From Microbacterium sp. T32 (lineage in GTDB: Bacteria; Actinomycetota; Actinomycetes; Actinomycetales; Microbacteriaceae): a stretch of DNA of 64,000 bases. The position numbers were made by a program, and so were the translations under genes. The stretch is from assembly GCF_001619615.1 (NCBI RefSeq), contig NZ_LQQP01000007.1:1-64000 (forward strand), read 5' to 3'. Shown here piece by piece: positions 14,949-22,848 of the stretch. The notes under the pieces are model-generated. The model was not told where the DNA came from and made no database searches. It worked only from the letters and a program-made list of their open reading frames with translations. Positions within the stretch are counted from its first letter, which is position 1. Every line of letters starts with the position of its first letter.

Positions 14949-16013
14949 ATGACCCCGGCCGACGCCACGACGCGCGAGCGTCCCCTGCGAGTGGGCATCC
15001 TCGGCGCGGGACCCGTGACGCAGGCGATCCACCTCCCGACGCTCTCGCGCATGACCGACGAGTTCCGGGTGCACACGATCATGGACGTCAATCCCGCCGT
15101 GGCCGAGTCCGTCGCCGGACGAGTCGGGGCTCGCGCCACCACGAGGATCGACGACCTCCTCGACGGCGACGAGATCGATGTGGTTGCCATCTGCAGCCCG
15201 TCCGCGTTCCACGCCGAGCAGGTCATCGCGGCGTGCCGCAGCGGTGTTCGCGCCGTCCTGTGCGAGAAGCCGTTCGCCGTGACGAGCGACGAGGCCACCG
15301 CCATCGCGGACGTCTCCGCCGAGACGGGTGTCCCCATCGTGGTCGGGGCCATGCACACGTTCGATCCCGGCTGGTTGGCGTCGGAGGTCTCCTGGATGCC
15401 GCTGATCGACGAGGCGCACACGATCCGCTCCTCGATCGTCCTGCCGCTCAACGAGCGGTTCGAGGACGTCGCCACCGAGGTCGTCGAACGCCTCGCCCCC
15501 GCCGCGCGCGGCGAGCTCGACGCGGAGTCGGCCGCCCGGTCGCTGGAGGGATGGCTCATGGGGCTCGCGATCCACGATCTGCCCCTCGTCCGCCAGTTCC
15601 TCCCCGCCTTCGACGACCTCCGCGTCTCCCGAGCCGAGCTCCTGCCCGGTGGGTACGCCGTGTCCGGCAGTGCGGGCGGGCGGATCTTCGATCTCCAGGC
15701 GGCGATGACCTCCACGTGGGAACCCGACTGGACGCTGGAGGTCATCGGCGCGTCGACGGCGCTGACGCTGACCTTCACGCCCTCGTACGTCCACGGCGGA
15801 TCCGCCACGGCGGAGATCCGTACCGAGGACGGTTCGCGGACCTACGGGCCGTTTCTCTCGAACGGCTACGAGGGGGAGTGGGAGTACGTCGGCAGACTCG
15901 CCCGTCGAGAAGCGGTACCGATCGACCCGCGCCATCTCATCGACGATCTCCGATTCGCCCTCGCCATCGCGGGTGACGCGGCCGACCTCGTGCGACGGGA
16001 GTACACGTCATGA
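14949..16013 (+). CDS. Gfo/Idh/MocA-family NAD(P)-dependent oxidoreductase
   Basis: A 354-residue protein from the ATG at 14949, chosen over 14937 because GAGGAG (14939-14944) then acts as ribosome site. The Rossmann start LRVGILGAGPVTQAIH and the family motif CEKPF with its substrate-contact lysine are present, followed by the alpha/beta C-terminal domain. No signal peptide is seen, so it acts in the cytosol. The family oxidises or reduces sugar and polyol hydroxyls. It opens the glycoside operon and overlaps the next gene by 4 bases. Confidence 0.8.
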   Translation: MTPADATTRERPLRVGILGAGPVTQAIHLPTLSRMTDEFRVHTIMDVNPAVAESVAGRVGARATTRIDDLLDGDEIDVVAICSPSAFHAEQVIAACRSGVRAVLCEKPFAVTSDEATAIADVSAETGVPIVVGAMHTFDPGWLASEVSWMPLIDEAHTIRSSIVLPLNERFEDVATEVVERLAPAARGELDAESAARSLEGWLMGLAIHDLPLVRQFLPAFDDLRVSRAELLPGGYAVSGSAGGRIFDLQAAMTSTWEPDWTLEVIGASTALTLTFTPSYVHGGSATAEIRTEDGSRTYGPFLSNGYEGEWEYVGRLARREAVPIDPRHLIDDLRFALAIAGDAADLVRREYTS

Positions 16014-16810
16014 CCTCTCCTCTCACCGTCCGCGCCGAGCCGAAGGCATCCGCTCGGGGAGCGGTCGCCTGGTCGGTCGCCGCGCTGCCGGTGTCGCTCG
16101 CCCTTGCACCCCACGGGCGCGACGCCGATCTTCACGCGATCGACGGCGCGGAGGGATGGCCGCAGCGCGTTGCGGAAGCCGCAGAGCGCGGGGCTCGCGG
16201 GGTCCTCGTCGTCGCACCCGTCGCGGAATCCGCGGACGAGTCGGTGCTCGCGGTCGCCCGTGGGGTACCCGTGGTCCTGGATCACGGCTGGGCGTCGAGT
16301 CCCGCCATCCTCGGCGCTCGGGCGGCCCTCTCCGAGACGTCCGCACCGGTCCTCGTCGACGTCGCAGCCGCCGTGGAGCGATCGGCGGATCTCGCCGAAG
16401 GCCTTCTTTGCCAGCTGGTCGTCGCGCGGGCGCTGTTCGGACCGATCCCGAAGCCGAACCTGGTCGAGCAGGGGCCGAACGCGATCCTCGCCGTCGGACG
16501 CACGGCCTCGTCCCCCCTCACGTTCAGCGTGAACGTCGCGCCGGCGGGAGCCGCGGCAGCGACGGTCAAGGTCGTGACATCGGGCGGAGGCCTCCGTCTG
16601 CACCTGCCATCCTCGGCCAGTGCCCGGCCGGCTCTCGTGACGACGGTGGATGCCTCCGGCGCGACGCTGCAGCCGACCGTGTGGGAGTCCCCGCACCGCG
16701 CCTCGTGGCGGCGGCTCGCCCGAGCCGTCCGGGCCCGCGAGGTCACCGACGACCTCGCCGACTTCTCCGAGGTCGTCGCCCTCCTGGGCGAACCGTCCTA
16801 CAACCGGTGA
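16010..16810 (+). CDS. Unknown protein, possibly a degenerate Gfo/Idh-like partner
   Basis: A 266-residue protein coupled to the preceding oxidoreductase by ATGA. The N-terminal half has alternating strands and helices (GVLVVAPVAES, VPVVLDHGW, APVLVDVAA) resembling the layout of a Gfo/Idh Rossmann fold. It lacks both a GxGxxG nucleotide motif and the EKP motif; the Lys position is replaced by DHGW. The C-terminal half is strand-rich. It may be a non-catalytic subunit of the upstream enzyme. I do not recognise a named family. Confidence 0.55.
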   Translation: MTSPLTVRAEPKASARGAVAWSVAALPVSLALAPHGRDADLHAIDGAEGWPQRVAEAAERGARGVLVVAPVAESADESVLAVARGVPVVLDHGWASSPAILGARAALSETSAPVLVDVAAAVERSADLAEGLLCQLVVARALFGPIPKPNLVEQGPNAILAVGRTASSPLTFSVNVAPAGAAAATVKVVTSGGGLRLHLPSSASARPALVTTVDASGATLQPTVWESPHRASWRRLARAVRAREVTDDLADFSEVVALLGEPSYNR

Positions 16811-16861
16811 TCACCCGATCGCCGATCTTCCACACCACCCGACAGATCAAGGAGTCCAAAG

Positions 16862-18172
16862 ATGAACACCTCCACTTCCGCAACGCTCACACGGCGCGGT
16901 TTCCTCGGCCTCGCCGGGGTCGCCGCGGCTGTCCCGATTCTCGCCGCGTGTGCTCCGGGCGCAGCGGGCGGCGGCGGTGCCGCCGGGGGAGCACTGAAGT
17001 TCTGGGACATGCAATGGGGACCCGCGGCCTACGGTGACGCAGCGAAGAAGCTGACCGAGTCGTACGCCGCCAAGAACGGGCTGCCCGCCGCAACCTACCA
17101 GTCGCTCCCGTGGAACAACTTCTACCAGACCTTCTCTTCCGCGATCGCATCCAAGACGGGCCCCGCCGTCAGCAGCGGATCCGGCTTCCAGGCGTTCCAG
17201 TTCGCCGACCAGGGCGCGATCGCCTATGCGGACAATCTCATCGACAAGCTCCGCAGCAGTGGGAAGCTCGATGACTTCCTTCCCGGGACGGTCGAGTCCA
17301 TGAAGACCGCGAAGGGATACGCAGCCGTGCCGTGGCAGTCCGACATCCGGGTGCTCTGGTACCGCAAGTCGCTGCTCGATCAGGCGGGCGTGGACGTTCC
17401 TACCGACTGGAAGTCCTACCTGGAGGCGGCCAAGGCCCTGGCCAAGATCGGCGTGGTGGGCCTCGGTACCGGCGCCGGTGCGGGGAACAACCTCGGCAAC
17501 CACCTGATGGCCTCGCTCATGATCAACAACGGCGGCGGCATCTTCAACGCCGAGGGGAAGCCCGATCTCGTCACCGATGCGAACATCGAGGCGATGGAGT
17601 TCGTGCTCGAGCTGTCCGCGGCGGGGGCCATCGACCCGGCTGCGCTCACCTACACCTCGGACAACCTGCAGTCGCAGTGGGCCGACAAGCGCATCGGTCT
17701 GGGATGGAACTCCGCGGGACTGCAGAACACCCTCAACGGTGATGAGGATCTCTTCGTCGCCTCGCCGGTCAGCTCGTACTCCGGCAACAAGGGCACGCTC
17801 GCGTTCGTCAACAACCTCATGATGTACACGAACACCCCGAGCCAGGAGGGCTCCGAGGCGTTCCTCGAGGCCTATCTCGACGGCATCCACGTGTTCTGGG
17901 ATCAGGGCCTGATCAACGCCCTGCCGGTCCTGAAGTCCATCGTCGCCAGTGAGGCGTTCCAGGCGAACACCCAGTGGGTGAAGATCATCGACGAGTGGCA
18001 GCCCGTGAGCAAGCCCTACGCCACGCTCTCCGACACGCTCTTCGCGGGTCTCGCCGTCGTCGACGGCGGCCAATCGATCACGCAGTTCACGCAGACGATG
18101 CTCGCAGGCAAGACCGACGCCAAGAGCGCCCTGCAGACGTTCCAGTCCGCGCTGGAAAAGGAACTCGCTTAA
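16862..18172 (+). CDS. ABC sugar-binding lipoprotein with a twin-arginine signal
   Basis: A 436-residue family-1 solute-binding protein. The N-terminus has a twin-arginine motif TRRGFLGLAG (residues 10-19), a hydrophobic core and a lipobox LAAC with the acylated Cys near residue 35. This means Tat export and then anchoring to the outer face of the membrane. The mature part resembles maltose/oligosaccharide-binding proteins (LKFWDMQWG, later WYRKSLLDQAGV). It is followed by two permeases, and a TatA-TatC-TatB set lies in the same operon. No ATPase gene is present, so a shared MsiK-like ATPase probably energises the transporter. Confidence 0.9.
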   Translation: MNTSTSATLTRRGFLGLAGVAAAVPILAACAPGAAGGGGAAGGALKFWDMQWGPAAYGDAAKKLTESYAAKNGLPAATYQSLPWNNFYQTFSSAIASKTGPAVSSGSGFQAFQFADQGAIAYADNLIDKLRSSGKLDDFLPGTVESMKTAKGYAAVPWQSDIRVLWYRKSLLDQAGVDVPTDWKSYLEAAKALAKIGVVGLGTGAGAGNNLGNHLMASLMINNGGGIFNAEGKPDLVTDANIEAMEFVLELSAAGAIDPAALTYTSDNLQSQWADKRIGLGWNSAGLQNTLNGDEDLFVASPVSSYSGNKGTLAFVNNLMMYTNTPSQEGSEAFLEAYLDGIHVFWDQGLINALPVLKSIVASEAFQANTQWVKIIDEWQPVSKPYATLSDTLFAGLAVVDGGQSITQFTQTMLAGKTDAKSALQTFQSALEKELA

Positions 18173-18193
18173 CCACATCGGGGAGCAACAGCG

Positions 18194-19159
18194 ATGGAGA
18201 CCATACAGAAGCGCCCGACACCGGTGCAGCGCGCGCGAGAAGGCGTCGCATCTTCCGGAAGCGGGGCCGGCCGACGGCGGCGCAAGAGCACGATCGAGGC
18301 GCAGACGCGACGCACCTACGCGGGGCTCATCCTGCCGTCGGTGCTGCTCCTCGTGCTCATCAACGCCTATCCGTTGGTGATCGGCGCACAGCAATCCGTC
18401 AACGACGGCTCACTGATTGCGTCCGGAAACTTCGTGGGTTTCCAGAACTACACGGACGCGCTCACCTCGCCCGCCTTCTGGAAAGCGACAGGGTTCACCC
18501 TGGTGTTCACGATCGCGGGGGTGTTCGGTTCGTGGGCCGTCGGGCTCGGGCTGGCGCTCTTGTTGCGCACGCGCATTCCGGCGCGGGGAACCTTCAAGGT
18601 CCTGCTGTTGCTCCCCTGGGTGGTGCCCGTCGTCGTGTCGGCGACATCGTGGAACTGGCTCGTGGCGACGCCCCAGAGCCCGCTGCCGACCCTGGCGCGC
18701 GCGATCGGGTTCGGTGACGTGTACTTCCTGGCCGATCCCGTCCTCGCTCAGGTGACCGTCTGCCTCTTCAAGATCTGGGTGAGCTTCCCGTTCATGATGA
18801 TGATGAGCAGCGCAGCGCTGGCGGCCGTCGACACGACCGTGTACGAGGCGTCCGGGATGGATGGCGCCAACAAGTGGCAGCAATTCACGCAGATCACGCT
18901 GCCCCTGATCGCCAGGTCCACCTACATCAGCTGGATCCTCATGACCATCTTCTGCGTCAATGACTTCCCCACCATCTATCTCTTGACGGCGGGTGGTCCC
19001 GTGGACGCGACCACCACGTTGACGGTGCTGGCCTACCGCACCGTCTTCCAGAACTTCGACACCGGATCCGGTGTGGCCATCTCGTTCATGATGACGTTCG
19101 TCCTGGTGGTCGTCTCCGTGCTCCTGTACCGCCAGATCAGAAAGTCGAGCGTCGAATGA
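18194..19159 (+). CDS. ABC sugar permease, MalF-like
   Basis: A 321-residue inner-membrane permease with a charged ~40-residue N-terminus and six predicted helices. The EAA loop reads EASGMDGANKWQQFTQITLPLI, which docks to the cytoplasmic ATPase. It lies 21 bp downstream of the binding protein and overlaps the second permease by 4 bases. Confidence 0.9.
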   Translation: METIQKRPTPVQRAREGVASSGSGAGRRRRKSTIEAQTRRTYAGLILPSVLLLVLINAYPLVIGAQQSVNDGSLIASGNFVGFQNYTDALTSPAFWKATGFTLVFTIAGVFGSWAVGLGLALLLRTRIPARGTFKVLLLLPWVVPVVVSATSWNWLVATPQSPLPTLARAIGFGDVYFLADPVLAQVTVCLFKIWVSFPFMMMMSSAALAAVDTTVYEASGMDGANKWQQFTQITLPLIARSTYISWILMTIFCVNDFPTIYLLTAGGPVDATTTLTVLAYRTVFQNFDTGSGVAISFMMTFVLVVVSVLLYRQIRKSSVE

Positions 19160-20073
19160 GCAATCTTGCGCAGGTTCCGCTGTCGTCTCCGCCCACGTCC
19201 GACGCAGCGACCACACGGACGATCCTGCTGCGACGTCGAGCCGCGTCCATCCCGCCCCAGGAGGCGGAGCTGCGGGGCCAATGGTGGCGCTTCGCCGCGG
19301 TCCTCGTCGTCACCGCCGTCGTTCTCGTCCCCATCCTCGTCGTGATCGGCCTCTCCCTGACCCCGGGCGGTGCCGTGACGGGTCAGAGCGGCTTCACTCT
19401 CGACAATTTCGCTCGCATCCTCTCCACATCGCTGACCCCGACGTGGCTGATGAACAGCTTGTTGGTCTCTCTGGGAACCGTCGTCGTCGCGGTCGCCGTG
19501 GCCGCACCGGCCGGTTACGTCCTCTCCCGGGGACGCGGCAGGCTCGTGTCGGGGTACTCCCTGCTGCTGTTCGTGATCCAGTCGCTTCCGGTCATCACGG
19601 CCGTGATCCCCCTGTTCGTGCTCTTCGCCAACCTTGGACTGGCGGACAGCTTGCTCGGCGTGATGATCATCTTCGTCGGCATGAGCATGTCCGTCGCCAC
19701 CTGGATGATGGCGTCGTACTTCGACTCGATCCCGATCAGCCTCGAGGAGGCCGCGTGGATCGATGGCGCCTCCGTCTTCGGCAGCTTTGCTCGGATCGTT
19801 CTTCGGAACAGCCTGCCCGGCATCCTGTCCACGGCGATCTTCACGTTCCTGCTCTCGTGGAACGACTACCTCGTCGCGGTGGTGTTCCTCCGATCCGAGG
19901 GCAACTTCACCCTCCCCATCGGCATCCAGACGTTCTTTCAACAGAACGCGACCGACTGGGGATCGGTGATGGCCATCGCGGTCGTCATGATGCTTCCACC
20001 CGTCGTCGTCTTCGCCGCGCTGAACCGGTTCTTCAGTGTCGGAGGAATCGGCGGTTCGCTCGCCGGGCGATGA
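19156..20073 (+). CDS. ABC sugar permease, MalG-like
   Basis: A 305-residue permease with six predicted helices and an EAA loop (EEAAWIDGASVFGSFARIVL). Its C-terminal WNDYLVAVVFL segment is typical of MalG-type subunits. It pairs with the preceding MalF-like protein to form the channel of the importer. TatA begins 40 bp downstream. Confidence 0.9.
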   Translation: MSNLAQVPLSSPPTSDAATTRTILLRRRAASIPPQEAELRGQWWRFAAVLVVTAVVLVPILVVIGLSLTPGGAVTGQSGFTLDNFARILSTSLTPTWLMNSLLVSLGTVVVAVAVAAPAGYVLSRGRGRLVSGYSLLLFVIQSLPVITAVIPLFVLFANLGLADSLLGVMIIFVGMSMSVATWMMASYFDSIPISLEEAAWIDGASVFGSFARIVLRNSLPGILSTAIFTFLLSWNDYLVAVVFLRSEGNFTLPIGIQTFFQQNATDWGSVMAIAVVMMLPPVVVFAALNRFFSVGGIGGSLAGR

Positions 20074-20113
20074 CCTCGCACCGCCCACACATCTCGTACA
20101 AAGGAGTCGAATC

Positions 20114-20365
20114 ATGTTCGCGAATATGTCCGGTTGGCACCTGCTGATCATCTTGGCCGTCATCCTGCTGCTCTTCGGAGCGACCCGACTGCCCGCGCTG
20201 TCCCGCAGCCTCGGCCAATCCGTCCGGATCTTCAAGTCGGAGACGAAGGACCTTCGCTCCGGTGGTCCGGATGCCGACGAGGCACCGGCGACCCTCGCGG
20301 AGGCGCCTTCGTCTCCCGCTCCCGAATCCCGCGCGACGTCGCGTCCGGGCAGCGCCGAGGTCTGA
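20114..20365 (+). CDS. tatA: Twin-arginine translocase subunit TatA
   Basis: An 83-residue protein from the ATG at 20114, which has an AAGGAG ribosome site 7 bases upstream; the longer frame is not supported. It shows one N-terminal helix (WHLLIILAVILLLFGA), the FG hinge, the amphipathic helix (RLPALSRSLGQSVRIFKSE) and an acidic Pro/Ala tail, the hallmarks of TatA. TatA oligomers form the passage for folded Tat substrates. Its position between the sugar permeases and TatC is unusual. Confidence 0.9.
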   Translation: MFANMSGWHLLIILAVILLLFGATRLPALSRSLGQSVRIFKSETKDLRSGGPDADEAPATLAEAPSSPAPESRATSRPGSAEV

Positions 20366-20370
20366 GGGCG

Positions 20371-21174
20371 GTGTTCGGGACGACGCGCAACCGCGCGGAG
20401 GCGGACGGGCGGATGAGTCTGGGCGCCCACCTCGCCGAGCTCCGCAAGCGGCTGACCATCGCGGCGTTAGCGCTCATCGCCGGCATGGTCGCCGGCTTCG
20501 TCCTCTCGGACACCATTCTCGCGTCGGTCCAGGCCCTTCTCGCGGCGACGGACCAGCGGAGGCTCGCCACACTGAACTTCGGCGAGATCACCTCCGCGTT
20601 CGACCTCCGTCTCCAGATCGCCTTCACCGTCGGAGTGATCCTCTCCTCTCCGGTCTGGCTCTATCAGCTGTGGGCTTTCATCGTCCCCGCGTTGAATCGT
20701 CGCGAGAAGATGTACGCCCTCGGCTTCGTCGGAGCGGCGGTGCCGTTGTTCCTGGCGGGGTGCGTGGCGGGGTGGCTCGTCCTGCCCCACATGATCGCCT
20801 TGCTGATCGGATTCGCGCCGGCCGATTCCAGCTCCATCCTCAATGCGCGCAGCTACGTCGACTTCATCCTCAGATTGACGCTGATCGTCGGGGTCGCCTT
20901 CGTTCTCCCTCTCCTGCTCGTGCTGCTGAACATGGTGGGAGTGATGAGCGCCGGCGCGATCATCCGCTCGTGGCGCTACGTCATCCTGGCGATCACGTGC
21001 TTCACGGCGCTTGCCACGCCGGCCGCCGACGTTCTGTCGATGCTGTTGCTGGCCGCCCCGATGGTGCTGTTGTATCTCGTTGCCGCGGGCGTGGCGGGAC
21101 TCAACGACAAGCGGCGCGCTCGGGTTCTCTCGCCAACGGTCATGCTGCCTGAGCTGATCCAGGGGGGTGCGTGA
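20371..21174 (+). CDS. tatC: Twin-arginine translocase subunit TatC
   Basis: The protein is 267 residues from a GTG at 20371, six bases after the tatA stop. An ATG at 20413 (MSLGAHLAELRKRL) is the alternative start and equally family-like. It has six helices, the N-terminal SLGAHLAELRKRL signature, FGEITSAF in the first periplasmic region and SPVWLYQLWAFIVPAL. TatC recognises the twin-arginine signal. It overlaps tatB at its end. Confidence 0.9.
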   Translation: MFGTTRNRAEADGRMSLGAHLAELRKRLTIAALALIAGMVAGFVLSDTILASVQALLAATDQRRLATLNFGEITSAFDLRLQIAFTVGVILSSPVWLYQLWAFIVPALNRREKMYALGFVGAAVPLFLAGCVAGWLVLPHMIALLIGFAPADSSSILNARSYVDFILRLTLIVGVAFVLPLLLVLLNMVGVMSAGAIIRSWRYVILAITCFTALATPAADVLSMLLLAAPMVLLYLVAAGVAGLNDKRRARVLSPTVMLPELIQGGA

Positions 21175-21587
21175 TGTTCGGTGTCGACGGCACCAAGCTC
21201 TTCGTCTTGCTGATCCTCGCGGCATTTCTCCTCGGCCCCACGCGGCTGACGGCAGCCTCGGCGTGGTTGGGACGGACCGTGCGGCAGCTGCGGGACTTCA
21301 CGGATCGAGCGAAAGACCGAGCGCGGGGTGAACTCGGCACGGACTTCGACGACTGGAAGTCCCTGGACCCCCGACAGTACGACCCGCGACGGATCATCGC
21401 TGAAGCGCTTCTCGCTCCGCCCGAGATCGTGTCCACACCGCGGACTCGATTGGAGGCGGAGCACCCGTCCGTGACGGACTCCCCGCCAGAGAAGGACGAG
21501 CGGTCCGTCTCCGCCCCGAGCGCGCCTCCGGTCGCCGGCGCCGCCCGCGTCGCGGACCCCGGCCACCACGAACAAAGGACGTCATGA
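21174..21587 (+). CDS. tatB: Twin-arginine translocase subunit TatB-like
   Basis: A 137-residue protein. The start may be ATG 21174 or GTG 21171; both overlap the tatC stop. It has an N-terminal helix (KLFVLLILAAFLLG), the GPTRL hinge, an amphipathic helix and a long polar tail with a proline-rich end, which is TatB rather than TatA architecture. TatB partners TatC in signal-peptide binding. It completes a TatA-TatC-TatB set inside the sugar operon and overlaps the next small ORF by 4 bases. Confidence 0.85.
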   Translation: MFGVDGTKLFVLLILAAFLLGPTRLTAASAWLGRTVRQLRDFTDRAKDRARGELGTDFDDWKSLDPRQYDPRRIIAEALLAPPEIVSTPRTRLEAEHPSVTDSPPEKDERSVSAPSAPPVAGAARVADPGHHEQRTS

Positions 21588-21709
21588 CACCTCCACTCTC
21601 CTTCTTCCCCGAAGCGATGCGGTCCGCTCACGGGCAACGGCAGGGCGGGGATTCGGCCGGCATGCCGATACCGCACGATCGGACCGACCGGCCTGGAGTC
21701 GGCGAATGA
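21584..21709 (+). CDS. 41-residue micro-ORF bridging tatB and an oxidoreductase gene
   Basis: The frame opens with ATG at 21584 inside the tatB stop (ATGA) and closes with TGA 21707-21709 overlapping the ATG of the next gene (ATGA again). An AAAGGA ribosome site (21574-21579) precedes it. The peptide is hydrophilic, begins MTPPLSFFPEAM, and has no recognised domain. Coupling at both ends argues it is translated. It may be a genuine small protein, a relay for translational coupling, or the shrunken remnant of a lost enzyme gene. Confidence 0.5.
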   Translation: MTPPLSFFPEAMRSAHGQRQGGDSAGMPIPHDRTDRPGVGE

Positions 21710-22830
21710 GCGCCGTCGGCGTCGGGGTCATCGGATGCGGTGTGATCAGCGACACCTACCTGAGCAATCTCGCCTCCTACCCGGACATCGACGTGGTGAT
21801 CGTCGGTGACCGAACCGTCGAACGAGCGCAGGTCAAGGCGGAGGCCCACGGAATCTCGCAGTGGGGCAACCCAGAAGATGTCCTTGCTCACCCCGATGTC
21901 GCGATCGTAGTGAACCTCACGGTGCCCGCCGCACACATCGAGATCTCATCCCGAGCGATCGCCGCGGGAAAACACGTCTGGAGTGAAAAACCCATCGGAC
22001 TCAACAGGCGGAGCGTCGACGAACTGCTCCACGCAGCCGATGACGCGGGCGTGCGGGTGGGCTGCGCCCCCGACACCGTGCTCGGCCCCGGGTTCCGGGC
22101 AGCTCGACGCGCCATCGACCAGGGCGTGATCGGAACTCCTCTCTTCGCCGGTGCGACCTTTCAGACGCAAGGCCCGGACGTCTGGCATCCCAGCCCGGAG
22201 TTCTTGTTCGCCCGGGGCGGTGGCCCGTTGCTGGATATGGGGCCCTACTACTTCAGCGCCCTCGTCGGGATCCTCGGGCCGGTGGATCGGGTCGCGGCCG
22301 CGGGGATGATCGCGCGAGAGGAGAGAGTCGTCCGCAGTGGATCGCGCGCCGGGGCCACCTTCGCCGTGGAGGTACCGACGACGTTCCACGTGTTGAGCGT
22401 CTTCGAGTCGGGCGCGCACGGCCAAAGCCTGTTCAGCTTCGACTCCGCACTCGAGAGGCGCGGCGTCGTCGAGATCCACGGAACCGACGGCTCGATCCGG
22501 TTACCCGACCCGAACACGTTCGACGGGTCGTCGGCGTACCTGAAGCCGTTGAAGAGCTTTCGCGACGGCGACACCTTCGACCAGCACTGGATGGAGATCC
22601 CCGCGATCGGTACGCCCGCCGGACGCGGAGTAGGTCTTGTCGACATGGCGCGGGCGATCGTCGAGGGTCGGCCCCATATCGCGTCCGGTGAGGTCGCCCG
22701 GCACGTCCTCGACATCCTGCTCAGCGCCGAAGAATCTGCGCGAACCGGTGCTTTCGTGAGCCTCGAGAGCCGGATGCCACGGGTACCCACCGTCTCTCTT
22801 GATTTCGATCCCTTCGCCCGCACGATCTGA
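21706..22830 (+). CDS. Gfo/Idh/MocA-family NAD(P)-dependent oxidoreductase
   Basis: A 374-residue enzyme. The N-terminal Rossmann fold begins GVGVIGCGVISDTYL, the EKP motif appears as WSEKPIGL (Lys about residue 94), and GGGPLLDMGPYY is the conserved catalytic segment of the C-terminal domain with the histidine replaced by tyrosine. It is cytosolic. It probably works with the GH1 enzyme and the first oxidoreductase on imported glycosides. It is distinct in sequence from the 14949-16013 protein, so the operon encodes two such enzymes. Confidence 0.85.
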   Translation: MSAVGVGVIGCGVISDTYLSNLASYPDIDVVIVGDRTVERAQVKAEAHGISQWGNPEDVLAHPDVAIVVNLTVPAAHIEISSRAIAAGKHVWSEKPIGLNRRSVDELLHAADDAGVRVGCAPDTVLGPGFRAARRAIDQGVIGTPLFAGATFQTQGPDVWHPSPEFLFARGGGPLLDMGPYYFSALVGILGPVDRVAAAGMIAREERVVRSGSRAGATFAVEVPTTFHVLSVFESGAHGQSLFSFDSALERRGVVEIHGTDGSIRLPDPNTFDGSSAYLKPLKSFRDGDTFDQHWMEIPAIGTPAGRGVGLVDMARAIVEGRPHIASGEVARHVLDILLSAEESARTGAFVSLESRMPRVPTVSLDFDPFARTI

Positions 22831-22848
22831 CTCTCGAGGCACACACGC

